This document shows positions 8,336-17,351 of a DNA stretch of 64,000 nt, piece after piece; position 1 is the stretch's first letter; each line of letters starts with the position of its first letter. A program made the translations under genes and the position numbers. The notes under the pieces are model-generated. The model saw only the letters and a list, made by a program, of their open reading frames with translations. It was not told the DNA's origin and ran no database searches. The DNA is taken from contig OZ244842.1 of the NCBI GenBank assembly GCA_965220835.1, positions 2,852,001 to 2,916,000 of the forward strand, given 5' to 3'. The DNA comes from Azophilus sp965220835. GTDB taxonomy: Bacteria; Pseudomonadota; Gammaproteobacteria; Pseudomonadales; Azotimanducaceae.

Positions 8336-10819
8336 TCAGCCGCGAACGCGGCGGCTCTGTGGATCGTACAAGGGTGTTAGCGACGCCAGCGCTGGAACCC
8401 GCACGCCAGCCACTTCAATCTCGAAGGCGGCGTTTTCGATTTGGGCGGCATCCGCTGCCAGCGGACCGGTGACGTAGCCGAGACCGACGGCGCCGCCGAG
8501 GGTGTGGCCGTAGTTGCCGGAGCGGATGTAGCCCGCGATTTCCTCGCCGCACCAGATCGGTTCATTGTGGTGCAGCAGGGGTTCCGGGTCGCGCAGCTGG
8601 AACTGGACGAGGCGCTTGGCAAGGCCCTGCTCCCGCTGTTGAAGCACCGCTTCGCGGCCGATGAAGCCGCCCGGTTTGTCGAACTTGAGGGTGAAGTCGA
8701 GGCCGGCTTCCAGCGGCGAGTCCTCGTCGGTGATGTCGTGGCCCCAGTGCCGGTAGGCCTTCTCGATGCGCAGCGAGTCCAGCGCATGGTAGCCGGCGTG
8801 GACCAAGCCGAAAGCGCCGCCCGCGGCGGCGATGGCCTCGTAAACGCCCACTGTAAATTCCGTGGGTATGTACAGTTCCCAACCCAACTCCCCCACGTAG
8901 GTGATGCGCGAAGCGCGAACCAGCGCATGGCCCAGCTCAATCTCGCGGCTGGTGGCGAACCGAAACGCCTCGTTGGACAGGTCCGCCGGCGTCAAGGATT
9001 GCAGCAACGCCCGGGCGTTGGGGCCCATCAGCGAGATCACGCTCAAGCCTGAGGTCACGTTGGTCAGCACGCAGTGCGCATCGGCCGGGATCTGGCCCTT
9101 GAGCCAGTGGAAGTCCCGCACTTCGGTCGCAGCGGCGGTGACGACCAAGAAACTGCCCTCATCCAAGCGCGTCACCGTCAGGTCGGCCTCTATGCCGCCC
9201 CGCTCGTTCAGCCATTGGGTGTAGACGATGCGTCCTGGGCGCACGTCAATGTTGTTGGTGCAGACCCGGTTCAGCACCCGCACGGCATCCCTGCCCTCCA
9301 AGCGGTACTTGGCGAATGAGGACTGGTCGAACAGGCCCACTTCAGTGCGCACCGCCCGGTGTTCGGCGGCCGTGCGCTCGAACCAGTTGCCGCGGCCGTA
9401 GCTGTATTCGTAGCGCGGGGTTGTGTTCGGCGGCCCGTACCAATTCGGCCGCTCCCAGCCCGCCGCTTCGCCGTGGCAGGCCCCTGCCGCCACCAATCGG
9501 TCGTAGAGGGGCGAACGGCGCACGCCGCGCGCGGTTTCGAACTGGCGGTGGGGAAAGTGCGTGGCGTAGAGCAGGCCCAAGCTCTCGGAAACCCGTTCGC
9601 GCAGGTACTTGCGGTTGCGCTGGAAGGGCATGTTGCGGCGCACGTCCACTTCCCACAGATCCGCCGGGGGATGGCCGTCGCTCATCCAGTCCGAGACGAC
9701 CTTGCCGATGCCGCCGGCGGATTGCAGGCCGATGGAATTCAAGCCCGCGGCGACGAAGCAGTTGCCGTACTCGGGCGCTTGGCCGATGTGGTAGCGAACG
9801 TCCGGCGTGAAGCTCTCCGGGCCGCAGAAGAACTTCTGGATGCCGGCCCGCTCCAGTGCTGGCAGGCGCGCCATGGCGCCTTGCAGAATCGGCTCGAAGT
9901 GATCGAAGCTGCCGGCGATTTCATCAAAGCTGAAGTCTTCCGGGATGCCGTCCGCGCCCCAAGGCCGGGCTTCGGGTTCAAAGGCGCCGACCAGCAGCTT
10001 GCCGGCATCGTACTTGTAGTACGTGCAGGCGTCGTAGTCCCGCACCACTGGAAAGCCCGAGTCCAGCCCTTCGACGGACTCGAACAGGGCGTAGTAGTGC
10101 TCGCAGGCGTGCAGCGGCACGTTGACGCCAATGGAGGCCGCCAGGTCCCGAGTCCACATGCCCGCGCAGAGGACGACGCAGTCGGCTTCAACTTCACCCT
10201 GCGCCGTGGCAACGCCGGTGACTCGGCCTTCGGCGGTGCGGATGGCGGTCACCGGCACGTTTTCAACAATGCGCACCCCGGCGTTGCGTGCGCCTTTGGC
10301 CAGCGCTTGGGTGATGTCCACTGCGTTGGCGTAGCCGTCCGTCGGAATGTGGATGCCGCCGAGCACGTCGCCCGTGTTCAGCAATGGAACCCGGCCCTTG
10401 ATCGCCTGGGGCGTCAGCACGTCCACTTCCAACCCGAACACCTTGGCCATGGAGGCGCTGCGTTTGAGTTCCTCGAACCGCTCCTCGTTGGTGGCCAAGG
10501 AGATTGATCCGCAACGGCGATAACCCGTGGCTTGGCCGGTTTCGGCTTCAAGCCGGTCGTACAGTTCCCGCGTGTAGCGGGCGAGGTGGGTCATGTTGAC
10601 CGATGGCCGCAACTGGCCGATCAGCCCGGCGGCGTGCCAGGTTGTGCCGGAAGTGAGCTGCTGCCGCTCCAGCAGCAGCACGCCGGAGCGGTTGGCAAGG
10701 CCGAGATGGTAGGCGATGGAGCAACCGATGACGCCGCCGCCGATGACAATCACCTCTGCCCGATCCGGAAGCATCGGCTGACGCGGCAGCGCACCCGCCT
10801 TTTGATCCGCCCTGGCCAT
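8336..10819 (-). CDS. FAD-dependent dimethylglycine/sarcosine dehydrogenase-type protein 1
   Basis: An 827-residue fusion with an N-terminal FAD-binding DAO domain (VIVIGGGVIGCSIAYHL, about 23-400), a middle FAO_M-type linker and a C-terminal aminomethyltransferase-like (GcvT) folate domain. The TWHAAG motif near residue 62 carries the His that binds FAD covalently in mammalian dimethylglycine dehydrogenase. Such enzymes demethylate N-methylglycines and pass the formaldehyde equivalent to tetrahydrofolate. It lies 17 nt downstream of a paralogue in the same direction and converges on the methyltransferase/corrinoid pair, so the four genes probably serve betaine breakdown. The exact substrate (dimethylglycine, sarcosine or an analogue) is not decided by sequence. 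Confidence 0.85.
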   Translation of the reverse strand: MARADQKAGALPRQPMLPDRAEVIVIGGGVIGCSIAYHLGLANRSGVLLLERQQLTSGTTWHAAGLIGQLRPSVNMTHLARYTRELYDRLEAETGQATGYRRCGSISLATNEERFEELKRSASMAKVFGLEVDVLTPQAIKGRVPLLNTGDVLGGIHIPTDGYANAVDITQALAKGARNAGVRIVENVPVTAIRTAEGRVTGVATAQGEVEADCVVLCAGMWTRDLAASIGVNVPLHACEHYYALFESVEGLDSGFPVVRDYDACTYYKYDAGKLLVGAFEPEARPWGADGIPEDFSFDEIAGSFDHFEPILQGAMARLPALERAGIQKFFCGPESFTPDVRYHIGQAPEYGNCFVAAGLNSIGLQSAGGIGKVVSDWMSDGHPPADLWEVDVRRNMPFQRNRKYLRERVSESLGLLYATHFPHRQFETARGVRRSPLYDRLVAAGACHGEAAGWERPNWYGPPNTTPRYEYSYGRGNWFERTAAEHRAVRTEVGLFDQSSFAKYRLEGRDAVRVLNRVCTNNIDVRPGRIVYTQWLNERGGIEADLTVTRLDEGSFLVVTAAATEVRDFHWLKGQIPADAHCVLTNVTSGLSVISLMGPNARALLQSLTPADLSNEAFRFATSREIELGHALVRASRITYVGELGWELYIPTEFTVGVYEAIAAAGGAFGLVHAGYHALDSLRIEKAYRHWGHDITDEDSPLEAGLDFTLKFDKPGGFIGREAVLQQREQGLAKRLVQFQLRDPEPLLHHNEPIWCGEEIAGYIRSGNYGHTLGGAVGLGYVTGPLAADAAQIENAAFEIEVAGVRVPALASLTPLYDPQSRRVRG

Positions 10820-10836
10820 CGCTCAGCGACCGTGCT

Positions 10837-13284
10837 TCAAGCCCTGAGCCGTTGGCTGGCCGGGTCGTAAGCTGGGGCATTGAGGATGCCGACCCGGCGC
10901 CGGTCGCCGAGCAGGCGAACGTGCAGATCCGTGCCGGGGGCCGCCAGAGCCGGCGGCACGTAGCCAAAACCCAAACTCTTGCCCACGACATGGCCGTAAG
11001 CGCCCGACGTGGTGACCCCGACGCAGCGTTCGCCATGGAAAATCGGCTCGCCGCCGCGCACGTCCGAATCCGCCGCATCGACTTCGAAATAGATGAGCCG
11101 CAAAGGTTGTCCATCCGCTTGCGACCGCGACGAGGCGGCCGCTTGGGCGGCGCGCGCGGTTGCCGCCTTGCCGATGAAATCCGCCTTGTCGAGCTTGACG
11201 AAGCGGGCCATGTCGGCGTCAATCAGCGTCACTTCGTTGGTCAGTTCCGCACCCCAGCTTCGATAGGCCTTCTCCATTCTCAAGCTGTTGACGGCATAGA
11301 GGCCAAAATTGGCGATGTCGAACGCCGCTCCGGATGCCATGACCGCATCGTAGAGGGTTTCCAAATCGCCCATCATGGGGTGCAGCTCCCAACCCAGTTC
11401 GCCGACGTAGTTGACGCGCAAGGCCCGCACCGGCTTGCCCGCAACATGAATCTCCTGCCCGCTGAGCCACCGGAACGCCTGGCTGTCCAAGGGGGCTGCG
11501 GTCAGCGTTGAGAGAATCTCCCGAGACCGAGGGCCAGCGAGCACCAATACCCCGCGCTCATCAGTGACGTTGGCGACCTGCACGCGCTCGCCCGGCTGTC
11601 GCGCATGGCAAAGGTGGTCAAAGTCGCGCACTTCGGCGGCAGCCGCGGACAGCACGTAGAAGTGATCGTCGGCCAAGTGGGTGATGGTCAATTCGCCACC
11701 GATGCGGCCTTGCTCGGACAGATGGTGGGTCAGCACGATGCCGCCACCTTGGGGCATTCGGTTGGCGCAAATGCGGTTCAGGAAAGCTCGGGCATCGGGG
11801 CCGGTGACGTCATACTTGGCGAAGCCGGAGAGGTCGAGCAGGCCGGCGCGTTCGCGCACGGCGAGGCACTCCGCCCGCACCACTTCAAACAGATTGTTGT
11901 GGCGGAAGCTCAGGTTCTCCTCCCGGCCGTCCAACGAGAACCACTGGGGCCGCTCCCAGCCGAAGGCTTCCGTGTGCACGGCGCCCTGGGCGAGCAGCTT
12001 GCCATGCAGCGGACTGGTGCGGACCTCGCGTGCGGCGGGCAGTTCCTCCCCCGGCATCGGCGTGAAGTAGGTTCTGGCGTAGTCCTGGCGGCCCTTAGCC
12101 TTCATGTAGCCGGCATCGGCGAAGGCCCCGAAGCGGCGGGGGTCGAAGCCGGTCATGTTGATCTCCGCAGCGCCTTCCAGCATCCACTGGGCCAAGTACT
12201 TGCCGCAGCCCGCGCCCTGGGCGATGCCGAAGGATGATCCGCAACAGAACCAGAAGTTGCGCAAGGCCCCGACCGGGCCGAGCAGCGGCGGGCCGTCGGC
12301 ACTGTGGGGTATGGCGCCGTTGACGATGCGCCGGATGCCAGCGGCCTCGAACACCGGCATGCGGCCCATGGCGCGTTCCAGCCAAGGCATCAGGCGCTCG
12401 AGGTCGTCGGAAAAGAGCTCGCTGTCGGAATCCCAAGGCGGCAGCCCTTCCGGAGGCCAGGCCTCGGCCAGGTTGTCGTGCTCATAGATGCCGATCAGGC
12501 CGGATTGCTGCTCCTGGCGCAGATAGGCGGAGGCGTAGGGGTCGCGAATGACGGGCACCTCCGCATCGCGGCCGGCAAACTCCGCAACCGGCCCGGAGAC
12601 CAAGTAATGGTGCTGGATGTTGCAGATCGGCGCATCGGCCCCCACCATCTGCGCCACCTGCCGGGCGTAGCAGCCGGCGGCGTTGACCACCTGTTCGGCA
12701 ATCACCCGCCCTTGCTCCGTGATCACCTCCCACTCCCCGGACGGGCGGGGGTTGATGGCGGTCACCCGGTTGTGGCGCAGGATTCGCGCACCCATCTGCC
12801 GGGCGCCGCGAGCCATGGCATGGCAGAGCCCTGCCGGGTCCGCATGGCCGTCTTCCGGGGTCCAGGCACCGGCCAGCACGCCGTCCAGGTTCACGAACGG
12901 GTGCAGTTCGCGAATCTTGCCCACGTCAATGATCTCCATGGGGAAGCCCACGCTCTCGGCGATGCCGCGCACGGTTTCGAACCAATCCAGGTCATGCTGC
13001 GTCAACGCGAAGCGAATGCTGCCCGAGGTGTGCCAACTGACGAACTGGCCGGTGATTTCCTCTAAGCGCTTGTAGAGCGAAATGCTGTAGTCGTGGATCT
13101 TGGCGAGGTTGTAGTTGCCCACCAAGTGTGGGCATTGGCCCGCCGCGTGCCAAGTGGACCCCGAGGTGAGTTCCGCTTTCTCGATCAGCAGCGCGTCGGT
13201 GCAGCCCTGCTCGGCGAGATGGTAGAGCAGCCCAGCGCCCATGATGCCGCCACCGACAATGACTATGCGGGCTTGGTCGTCCAC
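10837..13284 (-). CDS. FAD-dependent dimethylglycine/sarcosine dehydrogenase-type protein 2
   Basis: About 815 residues with the same DAO plus GcvT-like architecture as its downstream neighbour (IVIVGGGIMGAGLLYHLA; TSGSTWHAAG with the flavin-linking His). The order of blocks is the same but the proteins are clearly divergent, so this is an old paralogue, not a recent copy. I place the start at GTG 13284 because GGGAGGGGG lies 5-10 nt upstream; an ATG at 13305 would put that purine run inside the coding sequence. It is the first gene of a two-gene operon with a 17-nt gap. One enzyme may act on dimethylglycine and the other on sarcosine, which is inference. Confidence 0.85.
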   Translation of the reverse strand: MDDQARIVIVGGGIMGAGLLYHLAEQGCTDALLIEKAELTSGSTWHAAGQCPHLVGNYNLAKIHDYSISLYKRLEEITGQFVSWHTSGSIRFALTQHDLDWFETVRGIAESVGFPMEIIDVGKIRELHPFVNLDGVLAGAWTPEDGHADPAGLCHAMARGARQMGARILRHNRVTAINPRPSGEWEVITEQGRVIAEQVVNAAGCYARQVAQMVGADAPICNIQHHYLVSGPVAEFAGRDAEVPVIRDPYASAYLRQEQQSGLIGIYEHDNLAEAWPPEGLPPWDSDSELFSDDLERLMPWLERAMGRMPVFEAAGIRRIVNGAIPHSADGPPLLGPVGALRNFWFCCGSSFGIAQGAGCGKYLAQWMLEGAAEINMTGFDPRRFGAFADAGYMKAKGRQDYARTYFTPMPGEELPAAREVRTSPLHGKLLAQGAVHTEAFGWERPQWFSLDGREENLSFRHNNLFEVVRAECLAVRERAGLLDLSGFAKYDVTGPDARAFLNRICANRMPQGGGIVLTHHLSEQGRIGGELTITHLADDHFYVLSAAAAEVRDFDHLCHARQPGERVQVANVTDERGVLVLAGPRSREILSTLTAAPLDSQAFRWLSGQEIHVAGKPVRALRVNYVGELGWELHPMMGDLETLYDAVMASGAAFDIANFGLYAVNSLRMEKAYRSWGAELTNEVTLIDADMARFVKLDKADFIGKAATARAAQAAASSRSQADGQPLRLIYFEVDAADSDVRGGEPIFHGERCVGVTTSGAYGHVVGKSLGFGYVPPALAAPGTDLHVRLLGDRRRVGILNAPAYDPASQRLRA

Positions 13285-13376
13285 TGCACCCCCTCCCGTC
13301 TGCATGATGTGTCAAGGGTTCAAGCCAATCCTTGCGCCGCCCGACTTCCTTGAACGCTGCCGCGACCCGTCGCCCC

Positions 13377-13560
13377 GGCCACAGCTCTAGCCTGGCCTCT
13401 CCGCCCTTAGGCCATTAGGAGAGCACGGTGACTCCACTCTCGCTTTGCCGTGGCCGCGGCCACTGCTCTAGCCCGGCCTCTCCGCCCTTGGGAGAGCACG
13501 CTGACTCCACTCTCGCTTTGCCGTGGCCGCGGCCACTGCTCTAGCCCTGCTTCTCCGCCT
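13377..13560. repeat. Tandem repeat of the aldolase gene end with hairpins
   Basis: Two full units and a third partial unit start at 13377, 13458 and 13531 with GGCCAC(A/T)GCTCTAGCC. The periods are 81 and 73 bp. The third unit is the true 3' end of the aldolase gene, including its TAG. In units 1 and 2 CTCTCC pairs with GGAGAG around a short loop. The array therefore copies a gene end plus a terminator-like hairpin. Confidence 0.8.
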
Positions 13561-14587
13561 GCTGGGCAAGATCAAGGGCCACATCGACGATCATGTCCTC
13601 TTGGCCGCCCACCATGCGCCGCCGCCCAAGTTCGACCAGAATCTCGCGCACGTCCAAGCCATAGTCCATGGCCGCCTTCTCGGCGTGGCGCAGGAAGGAG
13701 GAGTAGACGCCGGCGTAGCCTAGGGAAAGGGTCTCCCGGTCCACGCGCACCGGGCGGTCCTGCAGGGGGCGAACCAGTTCTTCCGCGGCATCCATCAGCC
13801 GGTACAAATCGCAGCCGTGCTGCCAGCCCCTGCGCTCCGCCGCGGCGATGAACACTTCCAGCGGCGCATTGCCTGCCCCCGCACCCATGCCGGCCAAGGA
13901 GGCGTCCACGCGCCGGGCGCCGGCCTGCACCGCGACCATCGAGTTGGCCACGCCCAAGGAGAGGTTGTGGTGGGCATGCACACCGCGCTCGGTCTCCGGT
14001 GGCAGGACCGCATCGTAGGCTTCCAGCCGCTCGCGGTAGCCGTCCATGTCCAGCGCCCCGCCGGAATCCGTGACATACACGCACTGGGCGCCGTAGGAGG
14101 CCATCAGCCCGGCCTGCTCCGCCAGCGCGTCCGGCTCGCTCATGTGGCTCATCATCAGGAAGCCGATGGTGTCCATGCCCAGTTCCCGGGCGATTTCGAT
14201 GTGCTGCTTGGCCACGTCCGCCTCAGTGCAATGGGTGGCCACCCGCACCGAGCGCACGCCGGCGGCGTAGGCCCGCTTCAGCTCCTGCTTGGTGGCGATG
14301 CCAGGCAGGATGAGGGTGGTGACCACCGCACGCTGCACGACTTCGGCCACCGCCTCGATCCACTCCCAGTCCGTGTGGGCGCCGAAGCCATAGTTGAAGC
14401 TGCCGCCGTTGAGGCCGTCGCCGTGGGCGATTTCGATGGCGTCCACCCCCGCTTCATCGAGCGCCTTGGCAATGGCGGCCACCTGATCCACGCCGTACAG
14501 ATGGCGGATGGCGTGCATGCCGTCCCGGAGCGTCACGTCCTGAACGTAGATTTTCTCCCGGGTGGGGTCGGTGATCTTGCCGCTCAC
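13541..14587 (-). CDS. mhpE: 4-hydroxy-2-oxovalerate aldolase
   Basis: A 348-residue HMGL-like TIM-barrel aldolase. DVTLRDGMHAIRH supplies the Arg21, Asp22 and His25 seen in BphI-type enzymes, and GVHAHHNLSLG gives the HxH metal ligands; the C-terminal communication domain is present. It splits 4-hydroxy-2-oxovalerate into pyruvate and acetaldehyde. The start overlaps the end of the acetaldehyde dehydrogenase gene by 4 nt, matching the known channelling complex of these two proteins. The 3' end is the template of the tandem repeat behind it. No ring-cleavage dioxygenase is in the window, so the upper pathway must lie elsewhere. Confidence 0.93.
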   Translation of the reverse strand: MSGKITDPTREKIYVQDVTLRDGMHAIRHLYGVDQVAAIAKALDEAGVDAIEIAHGDGLNGGSFNYGFGAHTDWEWIEAVAEVVQRAVVTTLILPGIATKQELKRAYAAGVRSVRVATHCTEADVAKQHIEIARELGMDTIGFLMMSHMSEPDALAEQAGLMASYGAQCVYVTDSGGALDMDGYRERLEAYDAVLPPETERGVHAHHNLSLGVANSMVAVQAGARRVDASLAGMGAGAGNAPLEVFIAAAERRGWQHGCDLYRLMDAAEELVRPLQDRPVRVDRETLSLGYAGVYSSFLRHAEKAAMDYGLDVREILVELGRRRMVGGQEDMIVDVALDLAQQAEKQG

Positions 14588-15546
14588 GCCGCCGCCCTGA
14601 GCTTGAGCTCCGCAATGCGCTGCGCCGTGGCCAAGGCCGCCGAAGTCATGATGTCCAGATTGCCGGCGTACTTCGGCAGGTAGTGGCCAGCACCCTCAAC
14701 CTCCAAGAAAATGGTGGACTTGACGCCCTCGTACTCACCCATGCCAGGAATGCGCAACGGCGCGTTGCTGCCGAAGCGCTCGAACTGCACTTTCTGCTTG
14801 AGGCGGTAGCCGGGCACGTACTGCTGAACTTGGCGCACCATGTCTTGCACGGAGGCTCTAATGGCGTCGAGCTCCGCACCGATGGACAGGGTGTAGACGG
14901 TGTCGCGCATGATCATCGGCGGCTCCGCCGGGTTCAGCACGATGATGGCCTTGCCGCGCTCCGCACCGCCCACCACTTCGAGACCTCGGGCGGTGGTTTC
15001 GGTGAACTCGTCGATGTTGGCGCGGGTGCCCGGCCCGGCGCTTTTGGAGGCCACCGAGGCGACGATTTCCGCATAGGGCACCCGGTCGGCCACCCGGCGC
15101 ACGGCATGCACCATGGGGATGGTGGCCTGGCCGCCGCAGGAGACCATGTTCACGTTGCCTTCGTTCAAGTGCTCGGCCATGTTGACCACGGGCACGCAAT
15201 AGGGGCCGATGGCCGCCGGCGTCAGATCCACCAACTGCTTGCCGTCCGCTTGGCAGGCGGCGTGATGCTCGGCGTGGGCGGCCGCGGAGGTGGCGTCGAA
15301 CACGATTTGCACCTGCTGCCACTCCGGCAGCGCCCGGGCGGCTTTGATGCCCTCATCGCAAGTGGCCACCCCCCGCTCACGGGCCATGGCGAGCCCCTCG
15401 GAACCCGCATCGATGCCGACTAGCAGTCGCAACTCGAGGGATGCCGAATGGCGGTTGGAGGATTCGAGCACCTTCATCATGAGATCGGTGCCTATGTTGC
15501 CCGACCCCAAGATGGCGCAACCGACCTTTCCTTCAAGCTTGCCCAT
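14584..15546 (-). CDS. mhpF: Acylating acetaldehyde dehydrogenase
   Basis: About 320 residues. An NAD-binding GSGNIGT motif lies at 15-20 and the catalytic Cys137 in MVSCGGQATIP; the tail carries the conserved dimer and aldolase-contact region. It converts acetaldehyde, NAD and CoA into acetyl-CoA and works as a channelling complex with the aldolase encoded just downstream (4-nt overlap). An upstream in-frame start exists at 15564, but GGAGG lies 5 nt before ATG 15546, so I use the latter. A tandem array of 19-bp repeats lies immediately upstream. Confidence 0.93.
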   Translation of the reverse strand: MGKLEGKVGCAILGSGNIGTDLMMKVLESSNRHSASLELRLLVGIDAGSEGLAMARERGVATCDEGIKAARALPEWQQVQIVFDATSAAAHAEHHAACQADGKQLVDLTPAAIGPYCVPVVNMAEHLNEGNVNMVSCGGQATIPMVHAVRRVADRVPYAEIVASVASKSAGPGTRANIDEFTETTARGLEVVGGAERGKAIIVLNPAEPPMIMRDTVYTLSIGAELDAIRASVQDMVRQVQQYVPGYRLKQKVQFERFGSNAPLRIPGMGEYEGVKSTIFLEVEGAGHYLPKYAGNLDIMTSAALATAQRIAELKLRAAA

Positions 15547-15579
15547 GGACGCCTCCTTGCACATGGCCCGCTATTGATG

Positions 15580-15672
15580 CCTTTCCATGAAACTGCTGCC
15601 CTTCAATGAGACTGTTGCCACTCCATGACCTGTTGCCGTTCCACGAAACTGCTGCCGTTCCATGAAGGAAGT
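15580..15672. repeat. Tandem 19-bp repeats upstream of the lower-pathway operon
   Basis: Four and a half degenerate copies of TTCCATGAAACTGCTGCCG occur at a spacing of about 18-19 bp (15582, 15602, 15621, 15639, 15658), about 35 bp upstream of the acetaldehyde dehydrogenase start. Their place and near-helical spacing make them candidate regulator binding sites. They could also be simple repeat expansion. Confidence 0.7.
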
Positions 15673-15747
15673 GCGCGGCTGCTCGTGTTCATCGCGCTCA
15701 TCCAAACGAATCGCCGTGTTGGACAGGTTTCTCGGCCGGGCGCCGGT

Positions 15748-15893
15748 TGTGGGCGCGGGGTGCGGCCCTCCGGCACACCAGGCGGGCGCGTTGTGGTGGC
15801 GCTTGAGGGTGCTGAGGAGCCTTAACAGTGCCGGAGGGCCGCACCCCGCGCCCACACCCTCCATGCCTACTGATCGTGTTTGCGGCACTTCAG
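15748..15893. repeat. Dispersed inverted-repeat element, copy 1 (intergenic)
   Basis: A 29-bp arm at 15748-15776 (starts TGTGGGCGCGGGGTGCGG) is perfectly inverted at 15828-15856, with a 51-nt spacer. The spacer and the 3' flank to about 15893 are also conserved in copy 2 (24092-24402), so the element is about 110-150 bp. It holds no gene. It fills most of the spacer between the hydratase and the acetaldehyde dehydrogenase genes. Confidence 0.85.
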
Positions 15894-15933
15894 CGCCCTA
15901 GGGAGCGAACTTGCATCCGTCCCCGACAAACGG

Positions 15934-16716
15934 TCATTTGAACCGCACTTCGAGTTCGCCCAAGCCCGTCATGGACAGCCGGAAGACATCCCCCGCCACG
16001 GCTTCCGCCAGCGGCACCAAGGAGCCGGACAGGATGATCTCTCCGGCTCGAAATGGGATGCCGTATTCGCCCAACGTGTTGGCCAGCCAAGCCACGGCGT
16101 TTTCCGGGGCACCCTGCACCGACGCGCCAGAGCCTTCACTGAGGAACTCGCCGTTCTTGGTGACTGTGACATGGATGTCCTTCAGGCTCAGCCCGCTGGC
16201 CGGCACTTCGTTGTCGCTCAGCAGGAACAGGCCGCAGGAGGCGTTGTCGGCAATGGTGTCGCAAATGCGAATGCGCCAGTCCTGAATGCGCGAATCGACG
16301 ATTTCGAAGCAGGCCATCACGGACTCAGTGGCAGCCAGCACGTCCGCGGGCGTCACTCCTGGGCCCTTGAGATCGCTGCTCAACCGGAAACCGATCTCCG
16401 CTTCCGCGCGGGGTGCAATGAGGGTCTTGGTGTCCACCACCCCGTCCCGGCACCACATGGCGTCAGTGAGAAAGCCGAAGTCCGGCTGATCGATGCCCAG
16501 CATCTCCTGCACCGCCGGGCTGGTGACGCCGATCTTCTTGCCGATCACCCGCTCGCCCGCCGCTTCCCGCAGCGCCATGAAGGCCCGGCTGATTCGGTAG
16601 GCGTCATCAACCTCAATGCCCGGGTCCGTCTCGCTCAGCGGCGCGATGGCCTGGCGCTGCCGCAGGGCGCGGTACAGCGCTTGGGGTATTTCATCGATTC
16701 GCGCTGCGTCAAGCAT
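15934..16716 (-). CDS. mhpD: 2-keto-4-pentenoate hydratase
   Basis: A 260-residue FAH-superfamily enzyme of the MhpD/BphH type. Recognisable blocks are GKKIGVTSPAVQEMLGIDQPD, the metal-binding RAEAEIGF (the E-x-E pair), FEIVDSRI and the C-terminal GELEVRF. It adds water to 2-hydroxypenta-2,4-dienoate, making the 4-hydroxy-2-oxovalerate used by the aldolase. It is the first of the three lower meta-cleavage genes on this strand, but 388 bp of repeat-rich DNA separates it from the other two, so co-transcription is less certain. ATG at 16716 begins at the conserved N-terminus. Confidence 0.92.
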   Translation of the reverse strand: MLDAARIDEIPQALYRALRQRQAIAPLSETDPGIEVDDAYRISRAFMALREAAGERVIGKKIGVTSPAVQEMLGIDQPDFGFLTDAMWCRDGVVDTKTLIAPRAEAEIGFRLSSDLKGPGVTPADVLAATESVMACFEIVDSRIQDWRIRICDTIADNASCGLFLLSDNEVPASGLSLKDIHVTVTKNGEFLSEGSGASVQGAPENAVAWLANTLGEYGIPFRAGEIILSGSLVPLAEAVAGDVFRLSMTGLGELEVRFK

Positions 16717-16904
16717 CCGGTGAGCTCATTTCGGCGATTTCCCAACAAAACGAGCCTGGACTATTCCACAGGGACAAGGGCAATGCCAGCCTTAAGCGTT
16801 GTCCAACCAGAAGTGAGCCTGAACGAGGAGGTTGCCAACGTGAAGTGAGCCTAAGGCAAGCCGACCAAGTTCGCTTTCGCGCCATCAATCGGCCCTTGGG
16901 GCCC

Positions 16905-17351
16905 CTAGGGGAAGAAGCGGCTCAGGGTGTCGGCCACGCAAGCCGGACGCTCTTGGCCTTCAATCTCAACGGTCACGCGCACCAGAACCTGCAGCCCGCC
17001 GCCTGCCGGCTCAGCGCTGATCAACTCCCCCCTGCCGCGGATGCGCGAGCCAACCCGCACCGGGCTCGGAAAGCGGACCCTCCCGCAGCCGTAGTTGACG
17101 CCCAGGGAGGCATCGGTGACGGTCAGCAGATCGGGCATGAAGCGGTTCACCAATGCCAGCGTCAGATAACCATGGGCGATGGTGGCCCCGAACGGGCCGT
17201 CTGCCGCTGCTTCGGGATCCACATGAATCCACTGATGATCGTCCGTCGCCTCCGCGAACCGGTCAATGCGCGCCTGATCGATCACCAGCCACTCCGTCGG
17301 CCCCAACTGGGCGCCGATTTGGCCTGCCAATTCCCCAAAGGCCAGATTCAT
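16905..17351 (-). CDS. MaoC-like (R)-specific enoyl-CoA hydratase
   Basis: A 148-residue single hot-dog domain. The hydratase-2 motif is ATDDHQWIHVDPEAA with the Asp38-x4-His43 catalytic pair, followed by GATIAHGYLTLAL (the overhanging segment), as in PhaJ. It hydrates trans-2-enoyl-CoA to (R)-3-hydroxyacyl-CoA, for beta-oxidation or polyhydroxyalkanoate supply. The length is normal for PhaJ-type proteins. The 237 bp between it and the next gene hold nothing I recognise. It follows the catabolic genes on the same strand but sits in its own small unit. Confidence 0.88.
   Translation of the reverse strand: MNLAFGELAGQIGAQLGPTEWLVIDQARIDRFAEATDDHQWIHVDPEAAADGPFGATIAHGYLTLALVNRFMPDLLTVTDASLGVNYGCGRVRFPSPVRVGSRIRGRGELISAEPAGGGLQVLVRVTVEIEGQERPACVADTLSRFFP

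Noticed and set aside
9359..10507. Plus-strand frame of about 380 codons opposite dehydrogenase 1
   Set aside because: Antisense shadow; the minus-strand protein has complete FAD and GcvT motifs.
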